From: Lantana camara | Taxonomy: Eukaryota > Streptophyta > Magnoliopsida > Lamiales > Verbenaceae | NCBI GenBank assembly: GCA_037501455.1 | Contig: CM074858.1 | Span: forward strand, 85,658,501 to 85,722,500 | Direction of reading: 5' to 3' | Length of the DNA: 64,000 nt | Shown here: positions 23,224-35,960 of the stretch, one piece after another | Position numbering within the stretch: the first letter of the stretch is position 1 | Layout of the letters: the number at the start of each line of letters is the position of its first letter | Position numbers and translations under genes: made by a program | The notes under the pieces: model-generated | What the model was told of the DNA's origin: nothing | Seen by the model: the letters and a program-made list of their open reading frames with translations, nothing else | The model's database searches: none

Positions 23224-25459
23224 TGTTACATCCCAGTTTTTTCGGACATTCAGGTATACCTTAATGTCCGTAATTTAATTAAATAATTACGTGATATTTA
23301 AACGTTAATGTGATTATTTGAAGTTATCTGAATTTATTTGATTAAGTATGAATTTGATTTTGAACGTTCATGCTTTTATGTTCTGGAATTTGCTCTATTT
23401 TATATCCGAATTTAATTCTGATTTTTGTGAAATTTTTATATGCATGAATCACGTGAGTTATGAACTTGTTCAAATGCTCGTTTTAAGCTTTGGAACATGT
23501 TTGGCTTGTCCTTTATTTTATTTTGGGAGACGGGACCTAAAGGGGACTAAAGGGCATTTAGCGCACCTTGGGTTCCGGGAAGCATAATTTGAGCTCGGCA
23601 ATTTGGATTTGAATTCTGTCACCACCATTGAACTCGTATCCATCATTTGGGTTCATTAAATAGAGCCTTATATTTTTCTGAGCCTATTTGTCTCCTCAAA
23701 TTTTGACCGAAATGAGCCTCGCATGCAAAATCGACCCTTATTCACTCTTTTAGCCATAACTCAAGCTACACTTAACCAAATAAAGTGAAACTTATCCCTA
23801 CACTCTCCCAACTTAATCCCCTTTCAGATATTAGCCCTCCATTTCATCCAAGCTTAAGTAAAAAGAGAGAAATTGCTGCCAAAACTGAGACACAAGAAGA
23901 GGCAAAATTACACTATTCACTTTTCACCCTTTTGAGCTCAAATGTCCACCAAATCGCACCAAATTTGAAAGGTAAGCTTGGAATTCTGTTCTTTATCTTA
24001 TTATCTTTGTTTGGACTTCTTATTTTCTGAAAATCATGGAGAAATGAGCATGTTTTGATCAATATAGTGAATAGTAAGGTTTTTGGTATATTTTGACGAA
24101 TTTGGGTGATCTCTTGGGGATTTCTTGGAAGTTTTGCATCGTAATAGATCTTGAAGCATCTTAGAATAAGTGTATGGAATTATTTTGCATGAGAATCAAG
24201 GAATCATTGAATATCATTTGGGATTTTTGAAGTTTTTCACGAAAGGATGAACATATATGCATCTCTTGCCTTTAATCATGTGTATCTTCATGTTCAGTTC
24301 GATTAATTACATGAAATGGACGAAATCTTGTTATATTATCATCCTATTATATGTATAATTGAAGCATGCTTTACTTTGAGCTTTTTTGGAGTTTTTGGAT
24401 TGAAAATCCGTTTTTCCCCTGCTGTCGCAGGAGGTCGCGACCGTGATCGTTTTTAGTGTAATTTTGGTAGAGGCCGAGACCCATTTTTGGCTGAGTTTCG
24501 AGTTGTGCAGGCTTCAGGTCTCGACCGCGACCTCCCCTACATTGTTTTGGGGTAGTGGCCGTAACCGTTTTTTAGCCCAACTTCGAGTAGTAGGTCGCGA
24601 CCGCGACCATTTCGTGTGGAAAATGGGTAGCGGCCACGACCATCCTGCTTGTTTTCGTCGTTTTGCTTGTGTTTGCTCGCTTTATGTGGTTCGTTTGACT
24701 TATATATTATGTTAACTTGTTATATTATATGATAAGCTTTATGTTATGAATTTATAGCTCGTTTTATGCCCTCGTTTGTGAAATATGACCTAATATGCAA
24801 AATGTGACGTTGTATGATTTAAATATGAATTCATTTCATTTCATTTGCATCATATACATGCATACACATTTGCCGAGCGTCTTTATGGTGCATTTTGAGT
24901 CTAAGAGTATCCGTTCTTGTTTGTTTTGTCCAGTGGACCTTCTTATTGACGACGAGGTTGCTCCTTAAGCGTCCGGTTCTCTTTCTTTTGTCACCTCTAC
25001 ACGTTCGGAAGGTGAGGTTTTGTTCTTTTAGCTATAATGACCAAAAACCCTAATTGATTTGAATCCCGCATGCGAGTTATGTATATTATATTTTAGATAC
25101 TTGTTTGATATATACTTTGAGGACTTGTTCCATTTGTTATAAGACTTTGAAAACAATTTGTATATGTGTATAACTTATTTTACGGTTGTTTTGGAAACCT
25201 TTAATAATTGTGAGTGTGTAAGCGAGTTTTGGGCTTTGAAAGATAAGCTCTGTTGGAAAATAGGATTTTGAACTATGATTTGGGCCCCGGATAATGGTAT
25301 GGTATCTCGGGACGGCCGAGGGGTCGCCGAGCTATTCCAGCAACATTTTCCTTTGAGAGTCTCGCCTAACCTTGGGAGGTTGAGGAAAGGCGTTTCTCTT
25401 GATCCGGTGGAAGTAACCACCGAAGGTTTCAAGGAAGTAATTAACCTTGTCTCATGTGA
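23224..25459 (+). repeat. 3' LTR of Tekay-1, left segment
   Basis: Starts TGTTACATCCC and follows the 5' LTR closely up to the LARD insertion. The last five bases, TGTGA (25455-25459), are the LARD target site. It carries the U3 block (about 23553-23660, inverted repeat partly decayed at 23597-23617) and the GGTCGCGACC cluster (about 24418-24645). Confidence 0.92.
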
Positions 25460-27363
25460 TGTAGCACCCGAGCGTAAGGTACCACATCCCCCGCACCGAG
25501 ACCCGACCCGAATATGAAATGGACGATCCATACTCGAGCTAAGTCACGGCGAACGGGGACAAACACACACGCTATGCTAGGCTGGCTAACCCTTGAACCA
25601 TAAAATCAGAGTGATTACAACTGCGGAAATAATAACTGGCCATAATATAAACAATGAGCAACCAAACTCCAAAATAGTCCATATACATTATCAAATGCCG
25701 TCAAGGTTCAAATAACCAATACGCTCCAATATTAAACAATACAGTGATCCAACGTGCAATATGTATGTGTAAGACCAAAATACAAGGGCTAAAAGACGAA
25801 AGTAAAACCTATGACTCGAAATCCCGCCTAGCTCCCTCGACACCTGCACAACACAACTGAAAGCCAAACGGGTTCAGTCCAAAAGGGACTGGTGGGTATA
25901 AAAGCAGGGCATAAATATAATATACGACAATAATTAAACATTCACATGCAAGTTATAATCCCAAGTGAGGTTTTGAAGAATTTCCCAAGTGGCCAAATAG
26001 AAATCATCAAAAGGGATTATAACGATTCATTAACATTTGGTCATTATTGGCCCGGCGAGTGGGCGTGCATTATCTCCAACCAACACCTCGTGTAATTCAT
26101 TAATATTCATTAACATTCATTCATTCATTCTTTCTTTCTTTTCATGCATAACATTCTTTCGTGCGAATTCAATAACATTTACACCTTCTTCCTCCGGGTT
26201 GGTGGCGGGTTTGCAAGGCCCATCCACCCATTCATTGACCAAAAGGGGAACATGACTCCCCAGATGGCACTCAGCGTCCATTCCTCGCTAACTCCTAACG
26301 AGGTCCGGTTACGCCGTTCATTGGTGGGACTAGTGTGAGGGTTTACCGTCAGCCCTTGCCTCCTCGGGTCCCCACTCACACCAAGCCCCTGGGCCCCATT
26401 CATTGTGAACATTCATTCATTCTCGCCAAAACATTAGGTAGGATTCAAGAAATAAGGGCTTTACGTTTGCAATCATTTACTCGAGAAAACTACTCTATAT
26501 ACATATAATAGTTTTTAGCTGAAATCTTTACATGTTGAGGTATATAGGGTCATTTATCTAATAGTAGAGAAACCCACCTTAAACCAACAAAAGAGAGCAC
26601 AAGAGCCTCACTGACTGGCCTCGTCTCCAACAGGGTCAAAATCTGTGCAAGAAAGGTGAAGTGAGACTCAAAATGACCAAATAGGACGCTCGGCAATGTA
26701 ATGATCATGATATGGATGAAGAGAAGATTCTATAATGTAAGGAACACGTTCATGTGCACTATTAAAGTCTTAAAAACATATAAACATTCAATTCATTCAT
26801 TCAATGAAGCATTCGTATCCAAACGAGTTCATATCCTTCACATTTCAGTTTTCCAATCAATTCAATTCAAGAAATTCAAAGCACAAGATCCAACATTTAG
26901 GCAAATAAGAGCATTGAAGTAAATTAAGTTCATCACACATTCAAACGTATTCAATCTTTCACAAAATGCTACTACATACATCACATCACATAATGTAACA
27001 TATTTCCAAAGTTTGAGAACAAGAACAAATCATATGATAAGGGAAATGGGTTACGGGAATCATAAACGCCTCAAAACGCACATAAACGGCAATGCAATGA
27101 ATGTCTTATGATATGCATAAGAGAGCAAGTCGTGGCATGGAGATGCATTAAGGCACATAATCAATCATTTCATTCATTCTTGGAGCATTGATGACATATT
27201 AAATCATAACTTGTAAAATATTCCACGAAAAATCATGAAAATTATAATAAATAAGATAACACATTATAGAACATGTTAGTATCTCAAAAAAGTCATAAAA
27301 GAGGTGGAGGAAGATCAAACAAACGAAGAAAAATGGAATCAGAGTAATAAAAACAGGCTGGAC

Positions 27364-27487
27364 AAAATCCACCCCCATGGATTTTTCCAAAGGGAAAAAT
27401 CCACCCCCATGGATCTGGTCCAGTCCCACTGCCTCAAATCCACCCCCGCGGATTTTTCCAAAGGGAAAAATCCACCCTCGCGGATTT
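27364..27487 (-). repeat. Palindrome array in LARD 3' LTR
   Basis: Four copies of an AAATCCACCCCC(A/G)(T/C)GGAT unit, arranged as two pairs separated by TTTTCCAAAGGGAAAA, itself a near-perfect palindrome. The identical array is at 33903-34026 in the other LTR. It lies in an AT-rich LTR at a place comparable to the GGTCGCGACC cluster of Tekay LTRs. Confidence 0.75.
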
Positions 27488-28839
27488 AGGTCAGTGGCGA
27501 AAAACACACAACAAACAGGGCAAAACTCATGCTAAACCATATAAACATCAAATGAACACACATAGGTAAGTTAGGATAGCAAGTATTCATGCATTTCAAG
27601 CCAATTAATGGTCCAAAGTTGCAACAACTCGTGCTAGGAAAGAAACTGGAACAAAATCAATCCAAAAGCATACCAATTCAACTCCAAATCTTATGAAACT
27701 TGATATACAACATATTTAGCATGTTAGGAACATATTTCATTTAGAGTGAAAAGGCTAAATCACACATTAAGGCCATCGAATCCATGCAACAAAACTGGGT
27801 CGCCAAAATCGCACATAAGAGCTCAATTGTTCAATCATGCCTTGATCAAGTACTTAGGGCATGAATTTGGATCTGAAACTTTGGGGAATGCATGCTAACA
27901 TACTAAACTACTAAGTTAATTCATATATATGCAAAATGGTATAATTTAAAGCACTTTAGAATGACCAACAAGTTACAAAACGCAACAGCAACAAATCTGT
28001 CATGAAGCATGCATAACAACAGGCCATGCCTTTCAGTTTTGAGACTTAAAATGGATCCAAATACTTGAAACATGAATGCTAACATATAGATCAATGAGTG
28101 TACATCAACTCCATGCGATTTCACACAAAATGGAGACCATTTGATCAAGCAACAACACAAAATTCACACAGCAGTTCGAAAAACAGGGGAAGCAGTTTGA
28201 ACATCAAGTTTGGAGCTCCATATTTCATAATTTCATAAAAGGGTCAAGAGATAAAATCCTCCTAGCATCATATACTATCAGTTGGGAAAGAAATTCGCCA
28301 AGAAACAAGCTCATATACTCATGTATAAGCAAGAAAATCAGCCACACAAACAAATATGTCACTAGAACAAAAATCCCTAAAAGTTCATACCAAACTCATA
28401 ATCCAAACCCTAATCAAATCTGATCCAAAACATGTTGTAAGTAGATGAAATCAAGTATAATAAAGTAGAGAAGACATAGATATTCATACCCTAAAGATTT
28501 GGTGAAGGAAGATGGTGAATTGAGCTCAAAATCACAAAAGGGCCAAGGTTTTCTTCTTCTTTCTCCTCTCTCTCTCTCTCGATCAGTTCCAGCTGAGAAG
28601 GGAAGTGTTTGGTTCGGTTTTCAGAGCTAAAAGGGTAGGAGAAAGGGTTTAACTCATGTACACAAGCCATGGTTAAGGTATGGTTAGGTTTAAGAGGTGT
28701 TAAGGGTCCCACCATGAAGACTAGTCAACCAAAAGAAGCTCTTCTTGCACGAGTTGTCCGTTACGGTTGGATTTCGGAGGTCTTAATGATTTCAAAAAGG
28801 TATGAGGCTTGTTCCATTGTATCCGAATCGTCGATAGGA

Positions 28840-28935
28840 AGGCAACGGAGTTGACGGAATTCGAATCCGAATTCCCGAGCTCAAGATATCACGTACGGAA
28901 CCAAGGGTGCGCTAATTGCTCGTTTGCCCCCGACT
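28840..28935 (-). promoter_or_regulatory. Conserved U3 block with perfect inverted repeat, LARD 3' LTR
   Basis: The inverted repeat GGAATTCG / CGAATTCC with a 4-nt centre lies at 28856-28875, followed (plus strand) by CGAGCTCAAGATATCACGTACGG and a GGTGCGCTAAT block. The same order occurs in Tekay LTRs and the 48041 LTR. In the right LARD LTR the copy is at 35395-35414 with one base changed. Confidence 0.55.
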
Positions 28936-29421
28936 TGGTTCCACAAATCAAATTCAATCCGTTAACACGTCAAATGAATCCGAAAACATAAACCGAGCAC
29001 ATAGGCATGTTCATAACACACATATTTATGACATACTAAATTTTCATACCAATCCGATATCATTACATATAAGAACGAAGCACAAATAGAACACTCATGC
29101 GCAAGAATGAATTCATATCGTTAATAAATTAATTACTAAAACTTAATATCCTTTTTAAATAAATTTAAAGCCAACTATTAACATATTGAAATTAATTAAC
29201 AAAATTACCGAAATAGTTAAGGTAACATGAAACCTTAATTAAGAAGTTAAACACTAGAGATCAATTAAGATAAAATGAAATCGATTAAAATAGCAATAGC
29301 TTATATCTTAAATCAAATATAAACATTTATAAACAATTAATCATATAATTAAATAATCAAATTGCGCAATTTGTAAACAAATACGCCACATTATTTTAAA
29401 CTGAAAAACTGGGGCGTTACA

Positions 29422-29434
29422 ATCTCTCCCCCTT
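29422..29434 (-). other. Polypurine tract of the LARD
   Basis: The minus strand reads AAGGGGGAGAGAT immediately before the 3' LTR. It is nearly identical to the Tekay-1 PPT, and the preceding GAGGACGG-like stretch also resembles Tekay-1. Confidence 0.85.
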
Positions 29435-31976
29435 AAAAAGAATCCGTCCTCGGATTCACAACACGCTTGAAACAAACAATGAGAGATTCCCCGTCTCTCA
29501 CGAGCAACAAAGAGAGAGAGCCCCGTCTCTCGAGCAGCAATGAGAGAACCCCGTCTCTTACAAGTAAAGAGAGTACCCCGTCTCTCAAACAAAAACAAGA
29601 GAATCCCCGTCTCTTACAAACAAAGAGAGCACCCCGTCTCTCAACCGAAAATAAAACAAGGAAGTCTCCAATACTCCCAAGCAACTCACGCAAAACCAAA
29701 TTTAAAATCACACAAGCCACCCCAAGGCAAGTAATTTAACTTGATAAGAAAATAAAGCACATAACAAAGAAATTATTAAATTGGATTTGCATGAATGTAT
29801 GCTTCATGAATGCTATAAATACCGTTCACCGTAGTCACGAAGTTGTAAAATTGTGAGTTGTCGTTGTTCAGTGTATCATCTGTCCCAAATGTAACTCAGT
29901 GCCCAGCTTGTCTTGAACCTCTTCAGGGTTCCCCGGTGAAGCGATTGATGAATTCTTTATGGAGTATATTCTTAAATCCTTTCTAACTTGTACTGCTACC
30001 CAACTTCTTCAATCCTTATATGATAGCTTGATTTGGTTTTCCCCTGTTAATTCTAACGTAGAAGTTCATAGAACTCTCTTATGATTCCATCACCTCCAGA
30101 TCAGAATTCCATACGTAGCTTCTCTCTTAACAGCTTAACCATATCCGCCGTCTTATTCATTCCTAATCACCACCCTTAGGACTCCCAGATTCTCCTTAAT
30201 TTGCATCCCCGTCATTACTCCTAACATACTCATTCGAGCACCACTCCCATCCTCCAATTCACTTCTCGGTCGTGCTCTCCCCCTTAAAATTTTTCACTCT
30301 TACATGTCCAACTCTATGAATCCTTCTTTCATTGAAATTTTTGATGAGCCACTCCTGTTTCTTTAATTCACACCTAAGGTTCAATTCAAATCCTTCAGTA
30401 ATTACTTCCTTCTAATCCCCAACTTCTCTTTCTTGCTCTTCTTGAAATCTAAACTAATTTAATCCCCTCTTGTATTTCCATTCTTTCAACTAAAGGTAAT
30501 CCCTTCAAGGATCGAAAAGGCTTTACATTATTTCCTAATCAATGCTCCCTTATTTGGAAATTTTAGTTGAATTCGTTACCTCGCCTCTGAGATTAAGGTT
30601 TCTCCAAAACTCTTCAACTTAGTTTCTTCAGTGTAGATTGTGCTAGCTAAGCTACATGCCCGGAACTCCCAAAATATAACCCAACTATTCTTCTCATCTT
30701 GATTCGAGTAATCCTTGATCAAAGAATCGCATGATGAGCAAGGTGGAGCCATTCCCTATCCATTAAACACTAAGCCATGCATGTTGGATTAACATGCCAA
30801 CGCACATAGTAAACAGTTAAAGATGCAACACGTTGGAGCAATTGGCTTAATTAAACAAAAACGTACATATAAATAAAGAAAGCAATTAATTTAAATCGAT
30901 GCATGATGCTCATGCCATGAATATGCAGAACCTGTCACCAAGGTGGTAAGCTTTTAGCTTGATGACGTGTTCCTCACTCCCATAATTGTAACTTCCTTTG
31001 AAAACATTGATAATTCCTTAGCTTTCCATGGTTTTCGAATCTCCCCAATCTTCTTCCATCCCTTGGTATATCCCATGGCCCGAACGTGCTATTTTTGAAC
31101 CCAAGGTCTTCTTTGTCAATGGAGTTTACCCCTCAACGTTCTTCCAAGCATCAACCTCCAAAGGTCATCCGAATCCTCAACTTGATGTCCTCTCCGGTTA
31201 AAGTTCCTTTAGCTTATCCTTTGTTTCCGATCTACGCACATATTTCACCCATGATAACGCTTTCCATTCTTGCTTGCTTCTTGATGTCTCCATGTTCCAA
31301 GGTTCCAAGAAGACGACGCGATTGGTATTCCTCGATGCTCATAAGTTTCTTTGCCTTGCGTCCATTTATTGTCCCACGCTTATATTCATATCAAGTGAGC
31401 TTCAATAGTGAACCTTGGAGCATTTAATCTTGTATCAAATGTCTTCAAAATCGGGGTGGTGAAGAGCTCCACACTCCTCTCGTTGTCTCACGCATCCCTC
31501 AAGTTAGAACTTGAGTCTTTGCAATTTTGGTATGTTGAAAACCTTCAAGGTTTGTGGGTAGGGCATGATTGATGAACCGTCCCGTGATACGAGCCATGAT
31601 AGGTATTTCCATTGTGCAAGCCGTGGAATTTGAACACTCGGCCTTCAAGTTACTTTGTCAATTGTAATTAGGGTGAATTGTAGCTTTGTTTGCATGATAG
31701 TAGCCTATATAAGAAAGATCAACTCAAATATGGGCGCATGAGGATTAATGTATGCTCATGGCACGTAGTTGAATGAATCAATGCTCATAGAATAAAAAAT
31801 GCAACATTTAAAGCAACTAAATGAAAGAGTAGATCGTATACATGTATTAAACAATTTCCAACAAATAGTATCACATATTCATGTCAAATCGATGCAATGC
31901 ACACATTAACAAGTTGTTCCTATGCCGCGCGACCTAACTGACTCAGACATAACTCAAGAACACCGGTTTTGCAACC
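29435..31976 (-). other. Non-coding interior of the LARD
   Basis: About 2.5 kb with no recognisable retrotransposon protein. It holds the GAGAG/CCCCGTCTCT array near its 3' end (29480-29646) and otherwise mixed pyrimidine-rich sequence. The longest ORF (31086-31427, plus strand, 113 codons) resembles nothing I know. The interior presumably carries packaging signals only; this is inference. Confidence 0.75.
29480..29646. repeat. Six-unit GAGAG...CCCCGTCTCT hairpin array in LARD interior
   Basis: Six tandem units of about 27-31 bp, each GAGAG-N2-4-CCCCGTCTCT followed by a variable A/C-rich linker, starting at about 29480, 29511, 29541, 29568, 29597 and 29625. GAGAG pairs with CTCTC, giving a short stem in each unit. 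It lies within 60-230 bp of the PPT. Confidence 0.8.
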
Positions 31977-31990
31977 GGGCTCTGATACCA
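31977..31990 (-). other. Primer binding site of the LARD
   Basis: The minus strand reads TGGTATCAGAGCCC eight bases inside the 5' LTR end, with the same TCCTTAAG spacer as Tekay-1, and is followed by CGGTTGCAAAACCGG. This sets the minus orientation. Confidence 0.9.
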
Positions 31991-31998
31991 CTTAAGGA

Positions 31999-34900
31999 TG
32001 TAGCACCCGAGCGTAAGGTACCACATCCCCCGCACCGAGACCCGACCCGAATATGAAATGGACGATCCATACTCGAGCTAAGTCACGGCGAACGGGGACA
32101 AACACACACGCTATGCTAGGCGGGCTAACCCTTGAACCATAAAATCAGAGTGATTACAACTGCGGAAGTAATAACTGGCCATAATATAAACAATGAGCAA
32201 CCAAATTCCAAAATAGTCCATATACATTATCAAATGCCGTCAAGGCTCAAATAACCAATACGCTCCAATATTAAACAATACAGTGATCCAACGTACAATA
32301 TGTATGTGTAAGACCAAAATACAAGGGCTAAAAGACGAAAGTAAAACCTATGACTCGAAATCCCGCCTAGCTCCCTCGACACCTGCACAACACAACTGAA
32401 AGCCAAACGGGTTCAGTCCAAAAGGGACTGGTGGGTATAAAAGCAGGGCATAAATATAATATACGACAATAATTAAACATTCACATGCAAGTTATAATCC
32501 CAAGTGAGGTTTTGAAGAATTTCCCAAGTGGCCAAATAAAAATCATCAAAAGGGATTATAACGATTCATTAACATTTGGTCATTATTGGCCCGGCGAGTG
32601 GGCGTGCATTATCTCCAACCAACACCTCGTGTAATTCATTAATATTCATTAACATTCATTCATTCATTCTTTCTTTCTTTTCATGCATAACATTCTTTCG
32701 TGCGAATTCAATAACATTTACACCTTCTTCCTCCGGGTTGGTGGCGGGTTTGCAAGGCCCATCCACCCATTCATTGACCAAAAGGGGAACATGACTCCCC
32801 AGATGGCACTCAGCGTCCATTCCTCGCTAACTCCTAACGAGGTCCGGTTACGCCGTTCATTGGTGGGACTAGTGTGAGGGTTTACCGTCAGCCCTTGCCT
32901 CCTCGGGTCCCCACTCACACCAAGCCCCTGGGCCCCATTCATTGTGAACATTCATTCATTCTCGCCAAAACATTAGGTAGGATTCAAGAAATAAGGGCTT
33001 TACGTTTGCAATCATTTACTCGAGAAAACTACTCTATATACATATAATAGTTTTTAGCTGAAATCTTTACATGTTGAGGTATATAGGGTCATTTATCTAA
33101 TAGTAGAGAAACCCACCTTAAACCAACAAAAGAGAGCACAAGAGCCTCACTGACCGGCCCCGTCTCCAACAGGGTCAAAATCTGTGCAAGAAAGGTGAAG
33201 TGAGACTCAAAATGACCAAATAGGACGCTCGGCAATGTAATGATCATGATATGGATGAAGAGAAGATTCTATAATGTAAGGAACACGTTCATGTGCACTA
33301 TTAAAGTCTTAAAAACATATAAACATTCAATTCATTCATTCAATGAAGCATTCGTATCCAAACGAGTTCATATCCTTCACATTTCACTTTTCCAATCAAT
33401 TCAATTCAAGAAATTCAAAGCACAAGATCCAACATTTAGGCAAATAAGAGCATTGAAGTAAATTAAGTTCATCACACATTCAAACGTATTCAATCTTTCA
33501 CAAAACGCTACTACATACATCACATCACATAATGTAACATATTTCCAAAGTTTGAGAACAAGAACAAATCATATGATAAGGGAAATGGGTTACGGGAATC
33601 ATAAACGCCTCAAAACGCACATAAACGGCAATGCAATGAATGTCTTATGATATGCATAAGAGAGCAAGTCGTGGCATGGAGATGCATTAAGGCACATAAT
33701 CAATCATTTCATTCATTCTTGGAGCATTGATGACATATTAAATCATAACTTGTAAAATATTCCACGAAAAATCATGAAAATTATAATAAATAAGATAACA
33801 CATTATAGAACATGTTAGTATCTCAAAAAAGTCATAAAAGAGGTGGAGGAAGATCAAACAAACGAAGAAAAATGGAATCAGAGTAATAAAAACAGGCTGG
33901 ACAAAATCCACCCCCATGGATTTTTCCAAAGGGAAAAATCCACCCCCATGGATCTGGTCCAGTCCCACTGCCTCAAATCCACCCCCGCGGATTTTTCCAA
34001 AGGGAAAAATCCACCCTCGCGGATTTAGGTCAGTGGCGAAAAACACACAGCAAACAGGGCAAAACTCATGCTAAACCATATAAACATCAAATGAACACAC
34101 ATAGGTAAGTTAGGATAGCAAGTATTCATGCATTTCAAGCCAATTAATGGTCCAAAGTTGCAACAACTCGTGCTAGGAAAGAAACTGGAACAAAATCAAT
34201 CCAAAAGCATACCAATTCAACTCCAAATCTTATGAAACTTGATATACAACATATTTAGCATGTTAGGAACATATTTCATATAGAGTGAAAAGGCTAAATC
34301 ACACATTAAGGCCATCGAATCCATGCAACAAAACTGGGTCGCCAAAATCGCACATAAGAGCTCAATTGTTCAATCATGCCTTGATCAAGTACTTAGGGCA
34401 TGAATTTGGATCTGAAACTTTGGGGAATGCATGCTAACATACTAAACTACTAAGGTACTTCATATATATGCAAAATGGTATAATTTAAAGCACTTTAGAA
34501 TGACCAACAAGTTACAAAACGCAACAGCAACAAATCTATCATGAAGCATGCATAACAACAGGCCATGTCCTTCAGTTTTGAGACTTAAAATGGATCCAAA
34601 TACTTGAAACATGAATGCTAACATATATATCAATGAGTGTACATCAACTCCATGCGATTTCACACAAAATGGAGACCATTTGATCAAGCAACAACACAAA
34701 ATTCACACAGCAGTTCGAAAAACAGGGGAAGCAGTTTGAACATCAAGTTTGGAGCTCCATATTTCATAATTTCATAAAAGGGTCAAGAGATAAAATCCTC
34801 CTAACATAATATACTATCAGTTGGGAAAGAAATTGGCCAAGAAACAAGCTCATATACTCATGTATAAGCAAGAAAATCAGCCACACTAGCAAATATGTCA

Positions 34901-35960
34901 CTAGAACAAAAATCCCTAAAAGTTCATACCAAACTCATAATCCAAACCCTAATCAAATCTGATCCAAAACATGTTGTAAGTAGATGAAATCAAGTATAAT
35001 AAAGTAGAGAAGACATATATATTCATACCTTAAAGATTTGGTGAAGGAAGATGGTGAATTGAGCTCAAAATCACAAAAGGGCCAAGGTTTTCTTCTTCTT
35101 TCTCCTCTCTCTCTCTCTCGATCAGTTCCAGCTGAGAAGGGAAGTGTTTGGTTCGGTTTTCAGAGCTAAAAGGGTAGGAGAAAGGGTTTAACTCAAGTAC
35201 ACAAGCCATGGTTAAGGTATGGTTAGGTTTAAGAGGTGTTAAGGGTCCCACCATGAAGACTAGTCAACCAAAAGAAGCTCTTCTTGCACGAGTTGTCCGT
35301 TACGGTTGGATTTCGGAGGTCTTAATGATTTCAAAAAGGTATGAGGCTTGTTCCATTGTATCCGCATCGTCGATAGGAAGGCAACGGAGTTGACGAAATT
35401 CGAATCCGAATTCCCGAGCTCAAGATATCACGTACGGAACCAAGGGTGCGCTAATTGCTCGTTAGCCCCCGACTTGGTTCCACAAATCAAATTAAATCCG
35501 TTAACACGTCAAATGAATCCGAAAACATAAACCGAGCACATAGGCATGTTCATAACACACATATTTATGACATACTAAATTTTCATACCAATCCGATATC
35601 ATTACATATAAGAACGAAGCACAAATAGAACACTCATGCGCAAGAATGAATTCATATCGTTAATAAATTAATTACTAAAACTTAATTTCCTTTTTAAATA
35701 AATTTAAAGCCAACTATTAACATATTGAAATTAATTAACAAAATTACCGAAATAGTTAAGGTAACATGAAACCTTAATTAAGAAGTTAAACACTAGAGAT
35801 CAATTAAGATAAAATGAAATCGATTAAAATAGCAATAACTTATATCTTAAATCAAATATAAACATTTATAAACAATTAATCATATAATTAAATAATCAAA
35901 TTGCGCAATTTGTAAACAAATACGCCACATTATTTAAAACTGAAAAACTGGGGCGTTACA
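31999..35960 (-). repeat. 5' LTR of the LARD
   Basis: 3,962 bp, the same length as the left LTR and about 99% identical by eye. The plus-strand termini are TGTAGCACCC and GGGGCGTTACA, followed by target duplication TGTGA. It contains the palindrome array at 33903-34026 and the U3 block at about 35380-35475. Confidence 0.93.

Larger units (their letters stand above)
25460..29421 (-). repeat. 3' LTR of the LARD
   Basis: On the plus strand it runs from TGTAGCACCC to ...GGGGCGTTACA, so in sense it reads TGTAACGCCCC...GGGTGCTACA. It contains the palindrome array (27364-27487) and the U3 block (about 28840-28935) shared with Tekay LTRs. ORFs of 60-100 codons occur, but they recur only because the LTR is duplicated and none resembles a known protein. 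Confidence 0.93.
25460..35960 (-). mobile_element. LARD-type non-autonomous LTR retrotransposon nested in Tekay-1 3' LTR
   Basis: Perfect 5-bp duplications TGTGA (25455-25459, 35961-35965) flank a 10,501-bp element with two LTRs of 3,962 bp each. PBS and PPT orientation place it on the minus strand. The 2.6-kb interior has no gag, protease, RT or integrase motif in any frame I could read. The two LTRs differ at about three dozen bases by eye with no net length change, which makes it the youngest insertion here. Length and lack of coding fit the LARD class. Its PBS spacer (TCCTTAAG) and PPT resemble those of Tekay-1, suggesting Tekay enzymes mobilised it. Confidence 0.92.

Noticed and set aside
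26037..26412. LARD LTR ORFs of 60-77 codons duplicated at 32576-32951
   Set aside because: Duplicated with the LTR; overlapping on both strands with no domain.
29433..29720. 95-codon minus-strand ORF over the LARD hairpin array
   Set aside because: Its repetitive RRG/LSLL sequence is simply the translated array.
30000..31400. Possible host exon in the LARD interior
   Set aside because: Only one ORF of 113 codons with no domain and no convincing splice structure.
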